11,846 nucleotides of DNA from Lentimicrobiaceae bacterium (GTDB taxonomy: Bacteria > Bacteroidota > Bacteroidia > Bacteroidales > WCHB1-69). The position numbers were made by a program, and so were the translations under genes. The stretch's first letter is position 1; each line of letters starts with the position of its first letter. Location: positions 1 to 11,846 of the forward strand of contig WQWP01000072.1 of NCBI GenBank assembly GCA_009787485.1, read 5' to 3'. The notes beneath the pieces are model-generated. The model ran no database searches. It was given only the letters and a program-made list of their open reading frames with translations, and was not told the origin of the DNA. This document shows, in pieces, positions 6,100-11,846 of the stretch.

Positions 6100-7152
6100 C
6101 TATTCCCCCCGCACGGGGATACCCTCCCTTACTTGCATTAAGCCCGTAATCATAATGGTATCGCCGGGTTGCAAACCGGATATAACTTCTACCTGATCGT
6201 TGGTGCGGTAGCCGGTGGTGATGGGTTGCGATTTGGCTTTGCCGTTGGAAATGATCCATACTTTTTTGCCGTCCATTTCTTGTACTACGGCTTGGGTGGG
6301 GATTAAAAGCACTTCATCCGATTGATCTACAATGAGATTGACACGGGCGAACATACCGGCAGATAGTTTTCCGGAAGCGTTGTTGTATATTCCTCTTACG
6401 GTTAAAGTTCTCGTAGCAATGTCTATTTTGGGATCAACGGCATAAACCACAGCTTCAAATTCTTGCGGGGAGACCTCGGTGGTGAAATATATTTTCTTCC
6501 CCGGCAAATAAAGCGAGCCGTATTTTTCGGGAATCGCAAACTCCAATTTCAGTTTGTTTTGGTCTATCAATCTTGCAATAACGGTATTAGGTTGTAAAAA
6601 ACTGCCCAAACTTACGCCGCGAAAACCGATAGTTCCCGCAAAGGGCGCCCTGATTTCTGTTTTGGCTATTTTCGTCTTCAATAAATCAATATCGGTTTGC
6701 AATATGTTGTAGTCGGTTTGCACCTGGTCAAATTCTTCGCGGCTCACGGCATCTTTATCTAATAGAATTTGTTGACGATTTAAGCGCTCGCCGGTAAGTT
6801 TGAGTTGGTATTCGGCACGTCTCAATTGCGCCTGCAATTCTTCATCATCCACTTTTACCAATAGCTGCCCTTTTGAAACCGGTTTTCCTTCTTCAAAATA
6901 GATGCCCACTACTTTTCCGGCGGCTTCGCTAATTAAATCCACTTGCTCGTTGGGCAGTAGCGTGCCCACTGCGGTGATGGCGCTTTTCAACAAATCCGGC
7001 GTTAGCACATATAAATGGGCAGAGATGCCGGCGCTTCTGGGCTTTTGCTCCTCAACAGCGGGCTCGGTTTTCGAAAAGAAAAACTTGTATCCCATAAAAA
7101 CAAGTACGGCTAAAATGGGAAAAAAGATGTAGGTAATTTTTTTCATGTTCAT
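6100..7152 (-). CDS. RND-type efflux periplasmic adaptor (membrane fusion protein)
   Basis: A periplasmic adaptor that bridges an inner-membrane pump and a TolC-type channel. It has 350 residues. A hydrophobic anchor lies at residues about 6-26 with no lipobox Cys, so it is held by a membrane helix. The first half of the lipoyl-like barrel-sandwich domain is at 64-102 (SEAAGKVVGIYFEEGKPV, GQLLVKVDD), then an alpha-hairpin at 103-164 (LQAQLRRAEYQLK...), then the second lipoyl half IRAPFAGTIGFRGVSLGSF (168-185). Beta-barrel and membrane-proximal domains follow to the end (LPGKKIYFTTEVSP, IDIATRTLTVRG, LIPTQAVV, VISGLQPGDTIMITGL). Two starts fit, ATG at 7152 (MNMKK) or at 7146 (MKK). The gene begins 6 bp after the TolC-family gene, so the two are certainly one operon. 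No RND permease follows, so its pump partner must lie elsewhere or be lost. Confidence 0.92.
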   Translation of the reverse strand: MNMKKITYIFFPILAVLVFMGYKFFFSKTEPAVEEQKPRSAGISAHLYVLTPDLLKSAITAVGTLLPNEQVDLISEAAGKVVGIYFEEGKPVSKGQLLVKVDDEELQAQLRRAEYQLKLTGERLNRQQILLDKDAVSREEFDQVQTDYNILQTDIDLLKTKIAKTEIRAPFAGTIGFRGVSLGSFLQPNTVIARLIDQNKLKLEFAIPEKYGSLYLPGKKIYFTTEVSPQEFEAVVYAVDPKIDIATRTLTVRGIYNNASGKLSAGMFARVNLIVDQSDEVLLIPTQAVVQEMDGKKVWIISNGKAKSQPITTGYRTNDQVEVISGLQPGDTIMITGLMQVREGIPVRGE

Positions 7153-7158
7153 AATGGG

Positions 7159-8454
7159 CTATTTTAATTTTCCGCTTAATAATTGTAAACCTATTTCCGA
7201 TACTTTGGCTTGATAAGAGGCATTCATCAAGCGTTTTACAGCTTCAATATAAGCGCGTTGAAACTCGCGGAATTCTACTCCCGATAACGTGCCGATGCGA
7301 TATTTTTCGATGGCAATCTCTAACGTTTCCGAAGTAATATCCACATTTTCCATTTCAAAACCTAATAATTTATGGTTGTTTCTATAGATATTGTAAAGTT
7401 CTGCTAATGCGCTTAATACATTGAGTTCAACGTCTTTATATTGTAATTCTGCATTTTGCAATTCATATTTTGCAATTCTATTATTGCGCAAATTTTCCAT
7501 GCGGCTAAAAATGGGGATACGCGCCGTAAATCCCCAATAAAGCCCATGCGACTGATTTTGAACGGAAAAGGAAGCCGGCGACTTAGCGTACGAAAATTGA
7601 TATCCGGTAGAAAAATCAACCATAGGGAAAAACTGCGATAAGCTATTTTTTACGTCTAATTCTGATAATCTAATCCCTTTTTGAAAAATTAACAATGATG
7701 TATTTTGATGCAACGCACTGTCCACAATCTCTTTGTAATTAAAAAGAGGAAGCAAAACCAACGTGTCCTGCACATAATTTTCTTTCGTTAAATCGCTATT
7801 CATCAACTTGTTTAAAGAAATGTAAGCAGTCGTAAGCGCTTGCTGTTGAAGCATAAACATGGAACTGTCGGCATTTAAGTCAATTTTACTTTGCCGGTAC
7901 TCCAACCCCGAAATGCTGCCAATTTGGTATTTGCTGTTGGCAATACTAAAACGTTGCTTGGAAATATCCACAATATTTTCGGAGGCTTCCAGCAATTTGG
8001 TTTGAATCCATACATTATAATATGCAGCGCAAACATTTGCAATAAGTTGCTCTATTTCCAATACGGTGTTCAACGTGCTGATATCTAACAATGCTTTGTT
8101 TTTAGAATTGGTAAAAAACATGGATAACCCGTCGAAAATACGCCAGTTTAGGTTGACACTTGCCCCTGAATTTAGCGAACTCGCATTTTTCAGCGTTATT
8201 TCATCTCCATTAGCGCCTACTTGCGTTCCACTTCTGTAAGTGTTGTTATAGCTTGCAGTTCCATAAACAGCAGGCAGAAACACGCTATAACTTTTTAAAC
8301 TCACACGGCTTATATTCTCCGAATTTTTAGCAATTTGAATGCCGTAATTCAATTCCAGCGCTTTTTGCACACAATCATCTAAAGTTAATAATTGCGCTTT
8401 TACACTTAAAAAAGAAATAAACAGCAAAAATGAGTATAATAGTTTGTATTTCAT
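7159..8454 (-). CDS. TolC-family outer-membrane efflux protein
   Basis: The outer-membrane exit channel of a tripartite efflux pump. It has 431 residues with a signal peptide at 1-20 (cleavage before QLLTLDDC). LTLDDCVQKALELNYGIQIAKN is the typical opening helix of the family, and the two-fold OEP repeat is visible: YRQSKIDLNADSSMFMLQQ in the first half and FREFQRAYIEAVKRLMNASYQAK in the second. Each is preceded by a matching turn, ISKQRFSIANSKYQIGSISGLEYRQSK and ETLEIAIEKYRIGTLSGVEFREFQ. Phe/Tyr-rich segments (GYQFSYAKS, GLYWGFTARIPIF) fit the barrel strands. Most canonical TolC family members are of similar length. The gene is first in a two-gene operon with the periplasmic adaptor and has a good -7 element 28 bases upstream. 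The substrate cannot be told from the sequence. Confidence 0.92.
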   Translation of the reverse strand: MKYKLLYSFLLFISFLSVKAQLLTLDDCVQKALELNYGIQIAKNSENISRVSLKSYSVFLPAVYGTASYNNTYRSGTQVGANGDEITLKNASSLNSGASVNLNWRIFDGLSMFFTNSKNKALLDISTLNTVLEIEQLIANVCAAYYNVWIQTKLLEASENIVDISKQRFSIANSKYQIGSISGLEYRQSKIDLNADSSMFMLQQQALTTAYISLNKLMNSDLTKENYVQDTLVLLPLFNYKEIVDSALHQNTSLLIFQKGIRLSELDVKNSLSQFFPMVDFSTGYQFSYAKSPASFSVQNQSHGLYWGFTARIPIFSRMENLRNNRIAKYELQNAELQYKDVELNVLSALAELYNIYRNNHKLLGFEMENVDITSETLEIAIEKYRIGTLSGVEFREFQRAYIEAVKRLMNASYQAKVSEIGLQLLSGKLK

Positions 8455-8481
8455 TTAGATACAGTATTTTTACTTGGATGG

Positions 8482-8489
8482 CAAAATTA
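8482..8489 (-). promoter_or_regulatory. Predicted Bacteroidota -7 promoter element for the TolC/adaptor operon
   Basis: On the minus strand TAATTTTG is an exact match to TAnnTTTG. It would start transcription near 8474, leaving a leader of about 20 bases before the ATG at 8454. A clear -33 TTG is not visible. The rest of the 8455-8609 gap is AT-rich and holds only the hairpin at its hsdR end. Confidence 0.55.
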
Positions 8490-8580
8490 TCATAAATTTT
8501 TTATGTAATGATAAGAATTGGTTAAAACTTTTTTTTACTACTATCATTCAAAAATGTAGCGAAGTCCCACAGGTAACTCT

Positions 8581-8610
8581 ATTAACCGTAGATTGAAATC
8601 TACGGTTAAT
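8581..8610. repeat. 14-bp perfect inverted repeat at the hsdR stop codon
   Basis: ATTAACCGTAGATT (8581-8594) and AATCTACGGTTAAT (8597-8610) form a perfect 14-bp stem around two bases. The last base overlaps the hsdR stop codon. On the minus strand the stem directly follows hsdR and could protect its mRNA 3' end or act as a weak terminator, but the following bases (AGAGTTACCTG) are not a T-run. It may instead be another dispersed palindrome. Confidence 0.75.
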
Positions 8611-11594
8611 TATTCGTTTAATTTTTTAAATATCCTTTTCATCATCTCCTTTTTAAAATAATCTCCGAATGCTTTGTCTTCCAATATTCTTTCAAAAATT
8701 TCCTGATTTTGATCCATTCGAGAAATTAGTTTGTCAATAAACATATCGTCGAAAGCAAATTTGAATGTGTCTATTTTATTGACCTTTGCCTGTGTTTGTA
8801 GCGTTTCGTCTTCTAACAATTCGGCTTCTATTTGAGCAAAAAACAACTTGTCGGCTTCTTCAAATTCGGTTCCAAAACGGTCGTTCGCAATGGTAATAAT
8901 TTCCGAAAGCAATGCTTCTTCGTCTTTAGCTCTTTTCAATCCTGCTTCACTTGTTCCACTTAATTCTCCGGTTTCTCCTTTTACCAACTCAATAGCGCCA
9001 TCTTTAATTTTCTGCAAACGATAATACTCCAAAGCCACTTCGTCGTCCAAATGTAATGATTCATTTAGATTTCTTTTGGGTAGCCTCATTTGCAATAACT
9101 TGGCATAAGCATAAAATTTTTCAAATTCAACATCAATAAACGGCATAATCTGAGACAGAAAAGCATATAAGTTTGTCCATGTGCGCAGTCCTTTTTTGAA
9201 CTCATCTTGTTTTTCTTCTTCGCTGATAGCTTTATATCTGTCTATTGCCGGATCGGTGAAGGAGTATAAATATTTTTGTTCTTTCGGGCTATTGAGTTTG
9301 GTTGCCGGATTAAAATATACTTGAGCAAAATTATCTATCTCATTTTCCCAATAAACTTGAAATTGATCAAGTCTTGCTTTCAAATCATATAAATGGTTAA
9401 CATCTGTTTCTTCGATTAGAGTTGTGACTTCGTAATACGGTTGAAAAGAATTTAATATTTCTTCCCTGTTGTTAACAAAGTCCAACACAAATGTATTTTC
9501 TTTTCCCGGGTAGATGCGATTCAAGCGCGACAAGGTTTGCACTGCTTTTACGCCCGATAGTTTTTTATCAACATACATCGTATGTAATAAAGGTTGGTCG
9601 AATCCGGTTTGGTACTTGTCGGCAACTATCAGAATTTTATAATCCTCTTTTTCAAAAACGGCAGGCAGTTCCTTCTCTCCATACCCTGTTAATTCAGGCT
9701 CGGAAACACCGGTTGGAAAATTATCGTCGGTTATCTTGCCGGAAAATGCGACCAATACTTTAATCTCTTTTTCATAACCTTTTTCTTCGATGTATTTTAT
9801 AAATTCTTCATAATAACGCTTGGCATGAAGCCGCGAACCGCACACCAACATGGCTTTTGCCCGACCTCCTATTTTTTTAGAAACTATTTCTCTAAAATGT
9901 TCAATAATAATCTCTGTTTTTTGCGCCAAATTATGAGGATGTAATGAAACATACTTTCCAATGGCTTTAGCGGCTTTCTTTTTATGAAATTTCGGGTCAT
10001 CTTCAATGGCTTTGGCAAGTTTGAAATACAACTCATAAGTGGTATAATACTGCAATACATCTAAAATAAACCCCTCTTCTATAGCTTGTCGCATGGAATA
10101 AAGATGAAACGGAACAGGCTTTCCTTCTATATCTTTATCTCCAAAAACCTGTAACGTTTTATATTTCGGGGTGGCTGTAAAGGCAAAGAAAGAGATGTTG
10201 CTTTGTTTTCCACGAATAGCCGCCGAGCGCTCAATTTCTTCCCTGATAAAATCATCTCCGGTGTAATCGTCCATTTCTATTTGTTCTATTTCTTCCAATG
10301 TTTTTGCAGCCAATACTTCTTTCAATTTCTTAGAAGATTCTCCCCCTTGCGAGCTATGGGCTTCATCAATAATTACGGCATATTTTCGCTCAGGCAGTAT
10401 AATAGCCTTATCTACAATGAACGGAAATTTTTGAAGCGTAGTTATAATAATATTGGTTCCATAGCTTAACGCGGCTGCCAACTGGGCACTATCCTTATCA
10501 ATCTTTTTTACAACGCCGGCTTTATGCTCAAATTGATAAATGGTGTTTTGTAATTGCTGGTCAAGTACTTTGCGGTCGGTTACTACAATCACCGAATCAA
10601 ATATCCGCTCATCTTCCTGATCATGTAAACTTGACAATAAGTAGGCTAACCACGCTATCGTATTACTTTTTCCCGAACCGGCGGAATGTTGAATCAAATA
10701 GTTTTTACCCACGCCAACACTCAAAACCTTATCATTAATTTTTCGTACAGCATCTAACTGATGATAGCGAGGAAAAATCAATTTTTCTTTCTTATAAATG
10801 CGTCCATCTACTTCAAATTCTTCGGTTTGCAAATGTATAAATCGTTGAATAATTTCCATCATACTTTCTTTTGCCAGAATGTTTTCCCATAGATACGAGG
10901 TGCGGTAACCATCCGGATTCAGCGGATTTCCTTTTCCGTTGTGAGCCCCTTTATTGAATGGTAGCCAAAAAGTTTTGTTGCCATCCAATTTGGTGGTCAT
11001 ATATACTTCGTCCTGGTCAACGGCAAAATGCACCAAGGCGCGTTTGTTAAAGGCAAAAAGCAATTCGCGGTTATCGCGTGTAGTGCTGTATTGCTTCAAA
11101 GCGTTTCCCGTATTTTGTCCCGTAAATTGATTTTTAAGTTCCAGAGTAGCAACAGGAATACCATTCAAAACCAAGACAATATCAACAGAATTTTTTGTTT
11201 TACTGCTGTAATAAATCTGGCGATATACTTTCAGATTATTCTGATTGTAAAGTGCAATAGATTCAGGATTTAATCCTGATGCCGGTTGAAAAAACGCCAT
11301 TTGAAAGCGCACGCCATAATCGGCAAAACCATTGCGAAGCACGTCTAAACTGCCTCGTAAATCCAACTCTTTATACAAACGCTGAATGACACGGTTATGA
11401 GCATCTTCTCCATGAATAGCCAAAATTTTCTCCCAGCGTTTGGGTTGCGATTTTTGAAGAAAATCAATGACGTCGTATTTGAATAGGCCTAACTCCGGGC
11501 TGTAGTCAGGGGCGTTACCGGCAGTGTATCCACCTTGCTCTGTGAGCGATTGTACTAATGCGGTTTCAAATGTATTTTCGGTGGTAATGTTCAT
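8610..11594 (-). CDS. hsdR: Type I restriction endonuclease, R (motor/nuclease) subunit
   Basis: HsdR translocates DNA with ATP and cuts it in complex with the HsdM and HsdS subunits when the target site is unmethylated. The product is 994 residues and looks intact. The N-terminal nuclease has the PD-(D/E)xK signature Asp138 and Glu152-x-Lys154 (VATLELKNQ). The superfamily 2 motor follows: Walker A SAGSGKS (304-310), TDRKVLDQQLQ, DEAH box IIDEAH (408-413), motif III FTATP (472-476), VADKYQTGFDQP (657-668) and motif VI QTLSRLNR (686-693). The C-terminal 270 residues are helical, as expected for the part that docks onto HsdM. The ATG at 11594 gives the usual MNITTENTFE N-terminus and lies 12 bp after the rhuM-like gene, so the two are co-transcribed. 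hsdM and hsdS are not in the window and should lie to the right. A 14-bp hairpin marks the 3' end. Confidence 0.97.
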   Translation of the reverse strand: MNITTENTFETALVQSLTEQGGYTAGNAPDYSPELGLFKYDVIDFLQKSQPKRWEKILAIHGEDAHNRVIQRLYKELDLRGSLDVLRNGFADYGVRFQMAFFQPASGLNPESIALYNQNNLKVYRQIYYSSKTKNSVDIVLVLNGIPVATLELKNQFTGQNTGNALKQYSTTRDNRELLFAFNKRALVHFAVDQDEVYMTTKLDGNKTFWLPFNKGAHNGKGNPLNPDGYRTSYLWENILAKESMMEIIQRFIHLQTEEFEVDGRIYKKEKLIFPRYHQLDAVRKINDKVLSVGVGKNYLIQHSAGSGKSNTIAWLAYLLSSLHDQEDERIFDSVIVVTDRKVLDQQLQNTIYQFEHKAGVVKKIDKDSAQLAAALSYGTNIIITTLQKFPFIVDKAIILPERKYAVIIDEAHSSQGGESSKKLKEVLAAKTLEEIEQIEMDDYTGDDFIREEIERSAAIRGKQSNISFFAFTATPKYKTLQVFGDKDIEGKPVPFHLYSMRQAIEEGFILDVLQYYTTYELYFKLAKAIEDDPKFHKKKAAKAIGKYVSLHPHNLAQKTEIIIEHFREIVSKKIGGRAKAMLVCGSRLHAKRYYEEFIKYIEEKGYEKEIKVLVAFSGKITDDNFPTGVSEPELTGYGEKELPAVFEKEDYKILIVADKYQTGFDQPLLHTMYVDKKLSGVKAVQTLSRLNRIYPGKENTFVLDFVNNREEILNSFQPYYEVTTLIEETDVNHLYDLKARLDQFQVYWENEIDNFAQVYFNPATKLNSPKEQKYLYSFTDPAIDRYKAISEEEKQDEFKKGLRTWTNLYAFLSQIMPFIDVEFEKFYAYAKLLQMRLPKRNLNESLHLDDEVALEYYRLQKIKDGAIELVKGETGELSGTSEAGLKRAKDEEALLSEIITIANDRFGTEFEEADKLFFAQIEAELLEDETLQTQAKVNKIDTFKFAFDDMFIDKLISRMDQNQEIFERILEDKAFGDYFKKEMMKRIFKKLNE

Positions 11595-11606
11595 TGTTCT
11601 TCGTTG

Positions 11607-11846
11607 TTATTCATTTCTATCATTGTTATTTTTATTTGCTTGTGCTGTCAGTTCTTTAACAGCTTTATCGAAATCGCTTTCCAACAGTCGCATTTCTCGT
11701 TGCCGGTAAATCTCAAACTCTTGTTCGGCTTTTTCTACGGCTTGTTGGTGTGAAATTTTACCTTTATCGTTCAAAATATCTTTATTCAACATTTTGAGTT
11801 GCCGGTCTAAAAAGTTTTTCCAATCATTCATTGTCATTGGTTTTTG
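11607..11846 (-). CDS. RhuM-family protein, C-terminal fragment (cut by window edge)
   Basis: The frame is open to the right edge and ends with TAA at 11607-11609, giving 79 residues of what is probably a protein of about 300. The ATG at 11837 is internal: the preceding codons read QKP and continue in frame. The stretch KPMTMNDWKNFLDRQLK, then ILNDKGKISHQQAVEKAEQEFEIYRQREMRLLESDFDKAVKEL (given here in outline), matches the C-terminal end of the RhuM family (named after Salmonella SPI-3 RhuM), a conserved family of unknown biochemical role. The tail is charged and probably a coiled coil. RhuM-family genes are often seen inside type I restriction-modification operons, between hsdS and hsdR, which fits the 12-bp spacing to hsdR here. 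A role in restriction is inference. Confidence 0.75.
   Translation of the reverse strand, partial: QKPMTMNDWKNFLDRQLKMLNKDILNDKGKISHQQAVEKAEQEFEIYRQREMRLLESDFDKAVKELTAQANKNNNDRNE

Noticed and set aside
7439..7478. Short direct repeats ATTTTGCAATTC at 7453-7464 and 7467-7478 inside the TolC-family gene
   Set aside because: The repeats encode the Glu-Leu-Gln pattern of a coiled-coil helix (YELQNAELQY) and are only 12 bases long; most likely codon coincidence or minor slippage.
9491..9763. 90-codon plus-strand open frame within hsdR (and similar ones at 10203-10469 and 11028-11273)
   Set aside because: Antisense shadows of hsdR with no independent features.
8610..11594. HsdR as part of a BREX, DISARM or other newer defence system
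   Set aside because: Nuclease, DEAH motor and helical C-terminus are all canonical type I HsdR, and no accessory defence gene other than the RhuM-like fragment is present in the window.

Overview
The window looks like a piece of a Bacteroidota chromosome, most likely Bacteroidales. The evidence is two secreted proteins with type IX secretion (T9SS)-style C-terminal sorting domains, a DUF4465 surface protein, -7 promoter elements of the TAnnTTTG type, no obvious Shine-Dalgarno sequences, and a MurA with Asp at the fosfomycin-target position. No tRNA, rRNA, CRISPR array, integrase or transposase was seen.

Layout. Positions 1-485 (+) are the end of a surface protein with a T9SS tail. Positions 486-848 hold no gene but contain a 225-bp composite inverted repeat built from nested hairpins. 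Positions 849-2282 (+) encode a DUF4465/Ig-like/T9SS-tail protein whose tail is interrupted in frame by two palindromes. A promoter, a double-hairpin repeat and a short leader lead into murA (2423-3727, +). Everything after that is on the minus strand: a secreted formylglycine-generating-enzyme-like protein (3741-4658), a nucleoside:proton symporter closely matching NupG (4750-6000), a periplasmic adaptor (6100-7152) and TolC-type outer-membrane protein (7159-8454) pair, the type I restriction subunit HsdR (8610-11594), and the C-terminus of a RhuM-family protein that runs off the right edge.

Genes that work together. The adaptor and TolC homologue form a tight operon (6-bp gap, recognisable promoter upstream), but the RND pump expected next is missing and nupG occupies that place. 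rhuM and hsdR are 12 bp apart and are probably the distal part of a type I restriction-modification operon whose hsdM and hsdS lie beyond the right edge. murA and nupG have no functional link but share an unusual 22-base leader just upstream of their start codons.

The most distinctive property is the density of short palindromic elements: at least seven, of several different sequence types, mostly intergenic but two inside one coding sequence. I did not find a convincing new multi-gene system. The best leads are the palindromes absorbed into a T9SS sorting domain, the composite inverted repeat, and the shared murA/nupG leader.
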